From assembly GCF_027923905.1 (NCBI RefSeq), contig NZ_AP026966.1, forward strand, positions 4,961,001-5,025,000: a stretch of DNA of 64,000 bases, in the 5' to 3' direction. Within the stretch, counting starts at the first letter, position 1. Each line of letters starts with the position of its first letter. The notes beneath the pieces were generated by a model that was not told the origin of the DNA, did no database searches, and saw nothing but the letters and a program-made list of their open reading frames with translations. The position numbers and the translations under genes are program-made. The stretch is from Massilia varians (lineage in GTDB: Bacteria; Pseudomonadota; Gammaproteobacteria; Burkholderiales; Burkholderiaceae_D). This document shows, piece after piece, positions 1-8,116 of this stretch.

Positions 1-618
1 GTCGCTGGTGACGTTCGGGACGTTATCGGACAGCAGCAGGGTTTCGGCGTCAGGAGCGTGCTCGTAGACGGCGATGCCCATGTCGTTGAAGGTGCCGATG
101 ATGCCTTCGATCGCTTCCGGATCGACGATGTTGTCCGGCAGGTGGTCGTTGATCTCGGAGTAGGTGAGGAAGCCGCGCTCCTTGCCCGACTTGATCAGGG
201 CCTTGAGCTTGTTGCGGCGGATCTCGAGCTCTTCTTCGCTCGCCTCGGTATCCGAGGAGAACGCGTCCTTCAGCAGCGCCTTTTCCTTGGCCTTGCGGTC
301 CTTGGCCTTGGCCTTGTCCGCTGCCTTCAGTTCGGCGCGCTCGACCGCGTTCAGTGCGGCGATCTCATCGTTCTCGGGCGTGAATTCCTTGGGCTTGCGG
401 CCACGGCGTCCGGGGACCTTGACGGTGGGCAGGACGTAACCGGACGTGTCGATGGCGGCCAGTGCGGCCGCATCGGTCGTCGCGTTGACCGGTGCCGGGC
501 TCGCCGTACGAACCTCGGCCTGGTCTTGGCCTTTGTCCACCTTGGCGGACGCTCGCGTGGTCTTTGCAGCCACTTTGGTTTCGGGTTTCTTGGTTGGCAC
601 AGGCGCTTTCGAAGTCAC
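1..618 (-). CDS. rpoD: RNA polymerase sigma factor RpoD (sigma-70), N-terminal part
   Basis: This is the primary sigma factor that directs RNA polymerase to housekeeping promoters. Only the first 206 codons are inside the window; the gene continues past base 1. The N-terminal about 110 residues are an Ala/Lys/Glu-rich, low-complexity basic segment (KKPETKVAAKTT, GRRGRKPKEF), as in betaproteobacterial RpoD. Region 1.1 follows, recognisable from LKALIKSGKERGFLTYSEIN, DHLPDNIVDPEAIEGII and NDMGIAVYEHAPDAE. The best start is GTG at 618, because no in-frame ATG lies upstream; it lacks a clear Shine-Dalgarno, so the start is less certain than the identity. It is the last gene of the rpsU-yqeY-dnaG-rpoD order and has its own promoter in the gap after dnaG. 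Confidence 0.93.
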   Translation of the reverse strand, partial: MTSKAPVPTKKPETKVAAKTTRASAKVDKGQDQAEVRTASPAPVNATTDAAALAAIDTSGYVLPTVKVPGRRGRKPKEFTPENDEIAALNAVERAELKAADKAKAKDRKAKEKALLKDAFSSDTEASEEELEIRRNKLKALIKSGKERGFLTYSEINDHLPDNIVDPEAIEGIIGTFNDMGIAVYEHAPDAETLLLSDNVPNVTSD

Positions 619-674
619 AACGACTAACTTTACGATGGTTAAAGATAAAGTTTTTTGTTACCTTACATCACCCT

Positions 675-742
675 GCGGGCAACGAAGCGTTGCCCCGCTA
701 ACTGAAACTCCACGCCCCGATTGAAACGAAAAATTGTTTCAA
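675..742 (-). other. rpoD 5' leader with two hairpins
   Basis: Between the rpoD promoter and the GTG start there are two clear inverted repeats. One is GCGGGCAACG / CGTTGCCCCGC with an AAG loop (675-697). The other is TTGAAAC / GTTTCAA around an A/T loop (721-742). On the minus strand they would form stem-loops in the rpoD leader RNA, upstream of the translation start. No T-tract follows either stem, so they are not intrinsic terminators. A role in mRNA stability or translation is inference. Confidence 0.5.
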
Positions 743-764
743 CAGTTGCAATAGTTAGCGTTTT

Positions 765-792
765 ATTATAGCACGCACCCCTGTTTTTCCAA
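765..792 (-). promoter_or_regulatory. sigma-70 promoter of rpoD
   Basis: On the minus strand TTGGAA (bases 792-787) and a consensus TATAAT (770-765) are separated by 16 bases. It lies in the 212-bp gap between dnaG and rpoD. It gives rpoD a transcript independent of the upstream rpsU-yqeY-dnaG genes, as known for rpoD in other proteobacteria. It predicts a leader of roughly 140 nt. Confidence 0.7.
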
Positions 793-830
793 GTTGCACA
801 AATGACCACACTGGCGTCGGCCGGCAATCA

Positions 831-2627
831 TTAACGGGGTGTCATTGCTGCAGAATCTTCCCGAGCCAGGAGCTCCTGCTGGGCAACGATTTCGCGATAG
901 CGAGTACTCACCTGATCTGGGGTCAGCCCCGAAGAAAACAACTGGTTAAGTTCTTGCTTTAACGCGTCCATCTTGATCTGGCGCACAGCACTAAGCAGCC
1001 AGATGCGATCTGCCTCAACGTCCGATTCCGGTTCCGCAGCAATTTCCGATATCAAACTGTCGTATTCTGCCGTCACTTCTTTTAACTGTTGTGACAAGGC
1101 GGCGAAAGTGCCGTACTCGCCCAGTCCCTGGGCCAGGTGCACCAGGTGGCGCAGGGCGTCGGCGGCTTCCTGGCCGAAATAGTCGAACGAGGCCAGCGCT
1201 TCGTCGTTCAGCTGCAGCGCCAGGTGCGGGTGCGAGACCAGGATGCGCAGCATCTGCAGCTCGAGGCCCACCGGCTTCGGGCGGCCCTGGCGCGGCGGCG
1301 CGCGGCGCACCACCGATACCGGCTTAGACAACTCGAACAGCGATTCGATCTCGGCCGACGAGGATTCGGTCAGGTTGGCCAGCCCGCGCACGATCTGCAG
1401 GCGCAGCGCGGTCGGCGCCATTGCCTGCAGCATCGGCTTGGCCTCGTGCTGGGCATGCGCCCTGCCCTCCGGCGTGTCCAGGTCGTGCTCGGCGGTCACT
1501 TCGCGCAGCAGGAACTGCGACAGCGGCATCGCGTCGTGGATCTCCTGTTCGAACGCCTCGGCGCCGCGCTCGCGCACGAAACTGTCCGGGTCGTGCTCCT
1601 GCGGCAGGAACAGGAATTTGATGGTCTTGTCGTCCGTCACCTGCGGCAGGCAGGCTTCCAGCGCGCGGCGGGCGGCGCGGCGGCCGGCCTTGTCGCCGTC
1701 GAAGCTGAAGATCACGGTGTCGGTCTGGCGCAGCAGCTTTTGCACGTGGGTGCTGGTGCAAGCGGTGCCGAGCGTGGCTACGGACTGCGGGAAGCCGAGC
1801 TGGGCCAGGGCGACCACGTCCATGTAGCCTTCCGTCACCAGGACGTAGCCGGCGTCGCGGATGCTTTGCCGCGCCTCGAACAGGCCGTACAGCTCCAGGC
1901 CTTTCTGGAACAGCGGCGTTTCGGGCGAGTTCAGGTATTTCGGTTCGCCGCCGTCGAGCACGCGGCCGCCGAAGCCGATCACCTGTCCCTTGGTATTGCG
2001 AATCGGGAACATGATGCGCTCGCGGAAGCGGTCGTAGCGTTTCTTGTTGTTGCCGTCCTCGTCGATCTTGTCGATCACCAGGCCGGATTCCACCAGCGCC
2101 AGGGCATCGTAGTCGGGGAAGACCGAGCGAAGGTTGTCCCAGCCGCCGGGGGCGTAGCCCATGGCGAAGCGGGCCGCCACCTCGCCGGTCAGGCCGCGGT
2201 TCTTCAGGTAGGCGATGGCATTCGGCGCTTCGCGCAACTGGGCGCGGTAGTAGGCGCAGGCCTGGGTCAGCGCTTCGGTCATCGCCAGCGACTGGGCCTG
2301 CTGGGCGGCGCGCTGCTGCGGCGGGATCTTGTCGTCCTGGTCCGGGACCACCATGCCCACGTTCTGGGCCAGGTCCTTGACGGCATCGACGAAGCCCATG
2401 CCGGAGTATTCGATCAGGAAGCCGATCGCGGTGCCATGGGCGCCGCAGCCGAAGCAGTGATAGAACTGTTTGGTCGGGCTGACGGTGAAACTGGGGGACT
2501 TTTCGTTGTGAAACGGGCACAGGCCCATGTAGTTGGCCCCGCCCTTTTTCAGCTGGACGTAGCGGCCGACGATGTCGACGATGTCGACACGGTTGAGCAA
2601 ATCGGTAATGAAGGATTGCGGAATCAC
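831..2627 (-). CDS. dnaG: DNA primase DnaG
   Basis: DnaG synthesises the RNA primers for lagging-strand replication at the fork, in contact with DnaB helicase. The 598-residue product is full length. The CHC2 zinc-binding domain is at the N-terminus with ligands C37, H40, C58 and C61 (CPFHNEKSPSF, YHCFGC). The central TOPRIM catalytic domain shows VTEGYMDVVAL and FSFDGDKAGRRAARRAL. The C-terminal third is the more variable helicase-binding region. The start is GTG at 2627, which aligns with the usual N-terminus (IPQSFITDLLNRVDIVDIV); an AGGAGG nearby is on the other strand, so this start has no obvious Shine-Dalgarno. It lies between yqeY and rpoD; a 210-bp gap with a REP-like repeat separates it from yqeY. 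Confidence 0.97.
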   Translation of the reverse strand: MIPQSFITDLLNRVDIVDIVGRYVQLKKGGANYMGLCPFHNEKSPSFTVSPTKQFYHCFGCGAHGTAIGFLIEYSGMGFVDAVKDLAQNVGMVVPDQDDKIPPQQRAAQQAQSLAMTEALTQACAYYRAQLREAPNAIAYLKNRGLTGEVAARFAMGYAPGGWDNLRSVFPDYDALALVESGLVIDKIDEDGNNKKRYDRFRERIMFPIRNTKGQVIGFGGRVLDGGEPKYLNSPETPLFQKGLELYGLFEARQSIRDAGYVLVTEGYMDVVALAQLGFPQSVATLGTACTSTHVQKLLRQTDTVIFSFDGDKAGRRAARRALEACLPQVTDDKTIKFLFLPQEHDPDSFVRERGAEAFEQEIHDAMPLSQFLLREVTAEHDLDTPEGRAHAQHEAKPMLQAMAPTALRLQIVRGLANLTESSSAEIESLFELSKPVSVVRRAPPRQGRPKPVGLELQMLRILVSHPHLALQLNDEALASFDYFGQEAADALRHLVHLAQGLGEYGTFAALSQQLKEVTAEYDSLISEIAAEPESDVEADRIWLLSAVRQIKMDALKQELNQLFSSGLTPDQVSTRYREIVAQQELLAREDSAAMTPR

Positions 2628-2762
2628 TAGGAGGTACTCAGTGTTTGTCTTAACTCAGACTATACCGCAGCGGTGACTGCAAATTGATTTATGACAAGAC
2701 ATCCGTTTGGATGGGGTCGGCTGTGGGGAACATGCGTCGCGGCGGTTCCAGAGCCGGTTGGA

Positions 2763-2824
2763 CGCGCGCACGGCTAAGCCGTGCACCCTACGCAGGGTGG
2801 TCGGCTTAGCCGACCGCGCGTTCA
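2763..2824. repeat. REP-like inverted pair, GTAGGGTG family (ends facing inward)
   Basis: Two short palindromic units sit back to back. The left unit has a GCACGGCTTAGCCGTGC stem ending in CCCTACG; the right unit has GGTCGGCTTAGCCGACC ending in CGCGCGTTCA. Here the CCCTAC/CAGGGTG ends face each other, the reverse of the other paired copies in this window. It occupies the gap between yqeY (stop at 2837) and dnaG. Confidence 0.8.
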
Positions 2825-2836
2825 GCCACATGCGGA

Positions 2837-3286
2837 TCAGCCGCCCGACAAGGCCTTCTTGACCAGGCCAGAGACCACGGTCATGTCCGCACGCCCCGCC
2901 AGCTTCGGCTTGAGCACGCCCATCACCTTGCCCATGTCCTGCGGGCCGGCAGCGCCGGTCGAGGCCACCGCGGCCGCCACTTCGGCGGCAATTTCCTCGT
3001 CCGACAGCCCGGCCGGCATGTAGGTCGACAGGATCGCCAATTCGGCTTTCTCGATGTCGGCCAGGTCGGCACGGCCGCCGGCTTCGAACTGGGTGATCGA
3101 ATCCTTGCGCTGCTTGATCATCTTTTCGACGATGGCCAGGGTCTGGGTATCGTCCAGCTCGATCTGCTCGTCGACTTCCCTGCGCTTGATCTCGGCAAGG
3201 ATCAGGCGGATCGTGGCCAGGCGGGCGCTTTCCTTGGCGCGCATCGCGGCTTTCATGTCCTCGGTGAGTTGTGCTTTCAGGCTCAT
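2837..3286 (-). CDS. yqeY: GatB/YqeY domain protein
   Basis: This is a 149-residue stand-alone YqeY-domain protein, related to the C-terminal tRNA-interacting domain of the GatB amidotransferase subunit. The molecular role of single-domain YqeY is not settled. Recognisable stretches are LKAQLTEDMKAAMRAKES near the N-terminus, ETIR-like helices (ARLATIRLILAEIKRREVDE), and the conserved C-terminal half GPQDMGKVMGVLKPKL. The ATG at 3286 was chosen because GGAG lies 7 nt upstream; a longer in-frame extension exists but has no such site. It sits directly downstream of rpsU, the usual betaproteobacterial arrangement, and ends 13 bp before a REP-like repeat. Confidence 0.93.
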   Translation of the reverse strand: MSLKAQLTEDMKAAMRAKESARLATIRLILAEIKRREVDEQIELDDTQTLAIVEKMIKQRKDSITQFEAGGRADLADIEKAELAILSTYMPAGLSDEEIAAEVAAAVASTGAAGPQDMGKVMGVLKPKLAGRADMTVVSGLVKKALSGG

Positions 3287-3424
3287 GGTATCTCCGTCTG
3301 TTAGAGCTAAATCAATGGATATAAACGACAAAACCCGCCGCGGCATAACCGGAGCGGGCTTGCGGACGCTCAGCGGCTCGCCGGGACCATGGAGTCGCCG
3401 GTGCAAGCCGTCAATGCAGTCTGA

Positions 3425-3637
3425 TTAGTACAGCTTCTTCGGCAGCTGTTGGCTGCGGATGCGCTTATAGTGACGCTTCACTGCGGCGGCCAGCTTGCGC
3501 TTGCGCTCTGCAGTTGGCTTTTCGTAGAACTCGCGAGCACGCAGTTCAGTCAGCAGACCGGTTTTTTCGATAGTGCGCTTGAAGCGACGCATAGCGACTT
3601 CGAACGGCTCGTTTTCTTTAAGGCGGATAGTGGTCAT
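3425..3637 (-). CDS. rpsU: 30S ribosomal protein S21
   Basis: This small-subunit ribosomal protein helps 16S rRNA 3' end base-pairing with mRNA during initiation. The 70-residue product has the typical S21 composition: [20 protein letters not shown] at the N-terminus, then a very basic tail ([20 protein letters not shown]). It is the first gene of the minus-strand rpsU-yqeY-dnaG-rpoD series, so its promoter should lie in 3638-3735. Confidence 0.98.
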   Translation of the reverse strand: MTTIRLKENEPFEVAMRRFKRTIEKTGLLTELRAREFYEKPTAERKRKLAAAVKRHYKRIRSQQLPKKLY

Positions 3638-3735
3638 GTAAAAATCAAACCGTTGGATTTAGGGAAGAACGAAATTCTAGCACCGATTGAGGTGCATTGG
3701 AAGGGTTTATCAATTTGTTCCGCAATTGCCACAGC

Positions 3736-4947
3736 TTACACACTCTGCCCGGCGGCCTGGCCCGAAGCCCAGGCCCACTGGAAGTTGTAGCCGCCCAGCC
3801 AGCCGGTCACGTCGACCGTCTCGCCGATGAAATACAGGCCCGGCACCTTGTTCGCCATCATGGTCTGCTGCGACAGTTCGCGCGTGTCCACACCGCCCAG
3901 CGTCACCTCGGCCTTCTTGTAGCCTTCCGAACCGGTCGGCACGATGGCCCAGCGGTTGATGGCGTCGCCCAGCTTGCGCAGCTTGGCGTCGGCCATGTCG
4001 GCCAGGCGCGCGTCCGGCGCGAAACCATTGGCCACCAGCAGGCCGTCGGCCAGGCGCGCCGGCAGCCACTGCGCCAGCACGTTGCCGAGCTGCTTCCTGA
4101 CCGTGGTCTTCATGCCGATCAGCTCCTCGGCCACGTCCATCTCGGGCAGCAGGTCGAGCACGATCGGGGTGCCGGGCTGCCAGTAGCTCGAGATCTGCAG
4201 GATGGCCGGCCCTGACAGGCCGCGGTGGGTGAACAGCAGGTCTTCGCGGAAGTGGCCGCCCTTGGCCTTGCCCTTGCCCTTGCCGCCGCCGGTGCTCACC
4301 TCCACTTCCAGCGCGATGCCGGCCAGCGGGACGAAGGCTTCCCAGCTGGGACCGTCGAAGGTCAGCGGCACCAGGCCCGGGCGCGGCTCGACGATCTGCA
4401 GATCGAACTGCCGGGCGACGCGGTAACCCAGGTCGGTGGCGCCGATCTTCGGGATCGACAGGCCGCCGGTGGCGATCACCAGGCTGTCGCATTCAATGTC
4501 GCCGCCTTCCGCCGACACCAGGAAACCGGTCCCGGTGTTGTCGATCGCGCCGACCTTGCAGGGCATGCGCCAGCTGACCTCGCCCAGGTTGCATTCGGCG
4601 CGCAGCATCTGAATGATCTGCTCGGACGAGTCGTCGCAGAACAGCTGGCCCTTGTGCTTCTCGTGCCAGGCGATGCGGTGTTTCTTGACCAGGGCAAGAA
4701 AGTCCTGCGCGGTGTAGCGCGACAGCGCGCTGCGGCAGAAATGCGGGTTCTGCGACAGGAAGTTGGCGGGACCGGCGCCGATGTTGGTGAAGTTGCAGCG
4801 GCCGCCGCCGGAAATGCGGATCTTTTCCGCCAGGCGGGTGGCATGGTCGAGCAGCACCACGCGCCTGCCGCGCTGGCCTGCCACCGCCGCGCACATCATG
4901 CCGGCGGCGCCCGCGCCGATTACTGCTACATCATAGTGTTTTGCCAT
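3736..4947 (-). CDS. NAD(P)/FAD-dependent oxidoreductase, HI0933/YhiN family
   Basis: This is a 403-residue flavoprotein of the HI0933-like (YhiN) family, whose substrate is unknown. The N-terminus has the dinucleotide-binding motif VIGAGAAGMMCA (residues about 9-20) and the family motif KIRISGGGRCNFTN. The C-terminus carries the second FAD-contact region GLYFIGETVDVTGWLGGYNF and WAWASGQAAG. Odd detail: a Gly/Lys-rich insert GGGKGKGKAKGG in the middle, probably a surface loop. The start is ATG at 4947 (MAKHYDVAVIGAG). It is convergent with nothing nearby and separated from rpsU by about 100 bp, so it is probably its own unit. Confidence 0.9.
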   Translation of the reverse strand: MAKHYDVAVIGAGAAGMMCAAVAGQRGRRVVLLDHATRLAEKIRISGGGRCNFTNIGAGPANFLSQNPHFCRSALSRYTAQDFLALVKKHRIAWHEKHKGQLFCDDSSEQIIQMLRAECNLGEVSWRMPCKVGAIDNTGTGFLVSAEGGDIECDSLVIATGGLSIPKIGATDLGYRVARQFDLQIVEPRPGLVPLTFDGPSWEAFVPLAGIALEVEVSTGGGKGKGKAKGGHFREDLLFTHRGLSGPAILQISSYWQPGTPIVLDLLPEMDVAEELIGMKTTVRKQLGNVLAQWLPARLADGLLVANGFAPDARLADMADAKLRKLGDAINRWAIVPTGSEGYKKAEVTLGGVDTRELSQQTMMANKVPGLYFIGETVDVTGWLGGYNFQWAWASGQAAGQSV

Positions 4948-5015
4948 GCCCCGTTACCGTGTCCCGCGAATCGCCAAACCGGCCATTGTATACGGTTCAG
5001 GGCGACGGCGGAAAG

Positions 5016-5497
5016 CTAGCCCCCGTCGGCCGCCCGCACGTCCAGGTCGCGCCCGTTGAGCACCGTGCCGTCCCTGGCGATCGTGATGACGTGCATGCCC
5101 GTATCGGTCAGGCCCAGGCGCTTGAGCTGTTCCGGCGACACCCGCAGGAAGTACTCGCCCGGGAAGATCGCGCCGATGACGAATAGCGCAGCATGCCGTC
5201 GGCGAAGCGCTCGCCCTCGCCCGGGGTGTCGGCCGCCTCGAACTGGCCGGCATCCGTCATGCGGCGGTTGACCAGCGAAATGCGGTAGCTGGCCGGCTTC
5301 GTGCCGTTGTTGATCAGTTCGACCTGGGCGGCGCGCTGGTTCTTGTCGAACACGATGCGGGTCGGATGCAGCATGAGATCCGCCTGCGCGGGCCAGGACA
5401 GGGCCAGCAGGATCATGGCCAGCAGGGCGCACAGCGCCAGGCGAGTACGGCGCGAGCCCGGCAGGCCGAAGCGCGGGGCGAACATCGGGGAATCCAT
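5016..5497 (-). pseudogene. Fimbrial-type periplasmic chaperone remnant with internal deletion
   Basis: The first about 105 codons from ATG 5497 read as a PapD-like pilus chaperone: a signal peptide (LALCALLAMILLALSWPAQA) then DLMLHPTRIVFDKNQRAAQV, ELINNGTKPASYRISLVNRR and FADGMLRYS. At about 5180-5187 the family sequence stops and the frame closes as junk. In a second frame the DNA continues with a different coding-like end (FPGEYFLRVSPEQLKRLGL ... TVLNGRDLDVRAADGG, stop at 5016). That tail resembles the C-terminal carboxypeptidase-like/usher proteins encoded after such chaperones. I infer a deletion that removed the second chaperone domain and most of the next gene, fusing the ends out of frame. 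It lies 10 bp after the DUF4402 gene. Confidence 0.7.
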
Positions 5498-5507
5498 GGT
5501 GAGGAAC

Positions 5508-6005
5508 CTACTGAAAATTGACGGTCAGGGGAAACGAACCGGAATACGTCCCGGCTGGCTGGTTCGGCGCCACGGTCAGGGTCGCGCCGATCGACAGGGT
5601 GGTGCCGCCAGTCGGCACCGAGAGGATATTCGTTGGGTTGTTGACGAAATTGTTGACAGCCATGCTGTTGGTGCCGCTGCTCAGGCGAATACTGCCGTTG
5701 GCGGGCACCGAGATCACGACCGCCTTGTTGCTGCCGCCGTTGCTGCTGCGGCCCACGGTGAAACCGGCCTGTCCCGTCGACGGGGAATTGAGGAGCACGA
5801 CGCCGCCGGTGCGGGAACGGACGCCCGCAGGGCTGACGGTGATGGTGCCGCCGGTGCCGGCGACGAAGCGGCCGAAATCGAGGCCGCGCGTGTTGTTGAG
5901 TACGATCTGCTGGGCATGGACCCCGGCAATCGCGCAGAGTCCTGCCAGCGCCGCCAGCACTTTCGTGCCGGCGGGCCTGGGGAAACGGTAGTGGCGTACC
6001 GGCAT
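5508..6005 (-). CDS. DUF4402 domain protein (pilin-like, secreted)
   Basis: This 165-residue exported protein has a basic N-terminus and a hydrophobic signal (VLAALAGLCAIAGVHAQ), then one DUF4402 domain. The domain is seen from the LDFGRFVAGTGGTITVSPAG block, glycine/serine-rich strands, and the closing IGATLTVAPNQPAGTYSG ... VNFQ pattern. DUF4402 proteins are usually encoded with a periplasmic chaperone and an usher-like protein, so a surface fibre subunit is the likely role. It is between a frameshifted paralogue (upstream) and a truncated chaperone (downstream), so it may no longer be assembled. There is no strong Shine-Dalgarno. Confidence 0.85.
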   Translation of the reverse strand: MPVRHYRFPRPAGTKVLAALAGLCAIAGVHAQQIVLNNTRGLDFGRFVAGTGGTITVSPAGVRSRTGGVVLLNSPSTGQAGFTVGRSSNGGSNKAVVISVPANGSIRLSSGTNSMAVNNFVNNPTNILSVPTGGTTLSIGATLTVAPNQPAGTYSGSFPLTVNFQ

Positions 6006-6038
6006 GGTCGGGTGCAGGCTGGGCCGCTACCGCGGCGC

Positions 6039-6571
6039 TCAGTTGTACTCGACGGTGGCGGTGACCGAGCCGGCATAGGTGCCGGCCGGCTGGTTAGCGC
6101 TGACGGTCAGTACGCCGCCGACGAAGATCGACTGGGCGCCGCCACTGCTCAGGGTACCGGTCGCCACGTCGTCGCTGGTAATCGCGCTGGCGCTGGTGTC
6201 GCCGATCCGGATGAAGGCCATGGTGTTGCTGCCATCGCTCAGCGTGGCGGCGCCGCTGAAGGCGATCGAGTAGGTCAGGGACGCCGAACCGGACACGTCG
6301 AAACGGGCCGCGCCCGCGGTGCCGCCCGCCAGCGTCACGCCGCCACCGGCGGTGCGGGCACCGCCCGGCGTGAGGGTGACGGTGCCGCCCGTTGCGCCGG
6401 CTGCGAAGCTGCCGAACGACAGGTTGACCGGTGCGGTGATCGAGATCGGGTGACCACGGTGCTGGTCGAGGTGGCGGTGGCCTGGGCGGCAATCGCGCTG
6501 CCGGCAGCGGCGGTCATCGCCAGTGCAAGGGCAGCGAGGGACAGGTTGGTGAGGCGAGCTTGCTTGGACAT
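6039..6571 (-). pseudogene. DUF4402 domain protein, frameshifted
   Basis: Translation from ATG 6571 (GAAGGAAG upstream) gives a signal peptide (LTNLSLAALALAMTAAAGSA) and the start of the mature protein up to STSTVV. The rest of the domain is in another frame: PISITAPVNLSFGSFAAGA, TVTLTPGGARTAGGGVTLAG, and TVSANQPAGTYAGSVTATVE. The switch is at about 6448-6453, next to a GGG run, and is explained by one missing base where other DUF4402 proteins read VVTPISI. This could be a real mutation or a sequencing error. The neighbouring chaperone gene is also broken, which favours real decay. Confidence 0.8.
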
Positions 6572-6970
6572 GCTGGTCTTCCTTCAGATAGTGATGGAGC
6601 GTATGTTGCGAGCGAGGCTGCTTAGTACGAACCGGACTATAAGTGTCACGGAAGAAACTATAAACGTTGCCATTCGGTATCGTTTTGCTATGTTGCAAGA
6701 AAATAATACCGACTTATTGCGAAAAATCATGACAAAGGTATTCAGAAACGCCAAAGATTGTTGTCAATTTCATCAATAAATGTTAATTGAACACATCTTT
6801 AGTGAGCGTGCTCCTGACGGCTCAATGTATTCACTCGCACATGACGTATCTTTATGGGGAGTTCGCTACGGATGGTGATGTAGGATGTTTCCTACAAAAA
6901 GTGTATGCTGCCAGGATAAATTCGATGTCCTCAGGCCGGACGTTGTTGCCATCCAACGTTCGTCAGCCTG
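6572..6970. other. Non-coding AT-rich intergenic stretch
   Basis: These about 400 bp separate the DUF4402 locus from the ybiB terminator. They are clearly more AT-rich than the surrounding genes, which is typical of a promoter region for surface-structure genes. I see no convincing ORF or RNA gene. Confidence 0.5.
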
Positions 6971-7004
6971 AAAAAACAAAAGGCCATCCCAAGAGATGAC
7001 CTTT
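6971..7004 (-). terminator. Rho-independent terminator of ybiB
   Basis: On the minus strand, AAAGGTCATC and GATGGCCTTT form a 10-bp stem with one mismatch and a 6-nt loop, followed by TTTTGTTTTTT. It begins about 32 nt after the ybiB stop. Confidence 0.8.
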
Positions 7005-7036
7005 GCCGACGAAAGAGAAACCGCAAGGTTGCCGTG

Positions 7037-7996
7037 TCAGCGGCGCAAGGCGCGCGCGACTTCGACGCAGTGGGCCACCTGTGCGGCGACCGGCGGCGGA
7101 ACCGGAACCTCGCCGCGCAGGGCGGCCGCGATCCAGGCCGCGGTGGTGGCCGCGTCGCGCGCCTCCGGGACCTCGGCCAGCTGGTCGGTGGGGGCGTCGC
7201 GTTCGACCAGCAAGCTGCGTTGGCCGCCGTGGAACCAGTCGATCCGCGGGGCGCGGTGCGGATTGGCGACGGTCTCCCCTTCGGTGCCGCGCATCAGGAA
7301 GGCGTCGCCGCGCTCGGGCGGGGCGGCCGTCGTGAAGTACGCGCCCAGCGTCTCCAGGTATTCCGGATGGGTGTAGGACACGAGACGCAGCGCCGGCCCT
7401 TCGAAAGGCTGCAGGATCTTGACCAGGGTATGGGTCGAGTTGCGTACCCCGAGGATGCGGCGCAGCGACAGCATGTGGGCCAGGCTCGGCGCGAGGTTCT
7501 CGATCGGGATGAAGGCGGGACGGCGGCTGGCGAAGGCATCGAGGATGTCGGCGCTCGACCCGGCTTCGGCCAGGCCGAGTTCGAGCAGGATCTCGCTGGT
7601 GGTGATGCGGCCCGGGTCCTTGCGGACGCCATGCACCAGGGTCGGCACGCCCTCGCGCGCCAGCAGCAGGGCCAGAAGCGGGGTCAGGTTGGCCAGCTTG
7701 CGCGCGCCGTTGTAGCTCGGAATCAGGACCGGGGCATGGTCTCCCGGCGGGCTCGGCAAGGGAGCGAACGCGCTTTCCGCCGCATCCATGAAGCCGGCCA
7801 GTTCCTCCACCGACTCGCCCTTGATGCGCATCGCCAGCAGGATCGCGCCCAGCTCCAGGTCGGAAACGCGCCCTTCCAGCATGGCCGCGTACAGGGCGCG
7901 GGCATCCTCGCGCGACATGCTGCGCGCACCTTTCACGCCACGGCCGATTTCCTTGATGAAAGGGGCGGCGGCGAAGCGATCGATGTTCTTGTCCAT
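7037..7996 (-). CDS. ybiB: DNA-binding protein YbiB (TrpD-like fold)
   Basis: This 319-residue protein is homologous to anthranilate phosphoribosyltransferase (glycosyltransferase family 3), but YbiB/TrpD2 proteins are known to bind nucleic acid without that enzyme activity. The N-terminal helical domain is seen in SREDARALYAAMLEGRVSDL and ELGAILLAMRIKGES. The phosphoribosyltransferase-like domain follows, with VLIPSYNGARKLANLTPLLA and TSEILLELGL. A start at ATG 7996 fits the family; the reading frame stays open much further upstream but runs into the divergent aroG gene. In E. coli ybiB belongs to the LexA regulon; no LexA box is evident here. Confidence 0.85.
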   Translation of the reverse strand: MDKNIDRFAAAPFIKEIGRGVKGARSMSREDARALYAAMLEGRVSDLELGAILLAMRIKGESVEELAGFMDAAESAFAPLPSPPGDHAPVLIPSYNGARKLANLTPLLALLLAREGVPTLVHGVRKDPGRITTSEILLELGLAEAGSSADILDAFASRRPAFIPIENLAPSLAHMLSLRRILGVRNSTHTLVKILQPFEGPALRLVSYTHPEYLETLGAYFTTAAPPERGDAFLMRGTEGETVANPHRAPRIDWFHGGQRSLLVERDAPTDQLAEVPEARDAATTAAWIAAALRGEVPVPPPVAAQVAHCVEVARALRR

Positions 7997-8116
7997 GGCG
8001 CAAGGATACAACGCCTGTGCGCGGCCCGTGCGCGCCGGCCTGAGTTTTTGGGCCTTGGTGTGCAAGTGCAGCATTTTCGGTCTACACTGAATATTCCCTT
8101 TAGAAACCATCGCACC

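Noticed and set aside
1137-2630. 497-codon plus-strand open frame opposite dnaG
   Set aside because: It is the antisense shadow of dnaG in GC-rich DNA; its residues (His, Arg, Ala, Gln-rich) match no family and the minus-strand product is a clear primase.
2625-2640. AGGAGG-like site near the dnaG start
   Set aside because: It is on the plus strand, opposite to dnaG, and precedes no plausible plus-strand gene.
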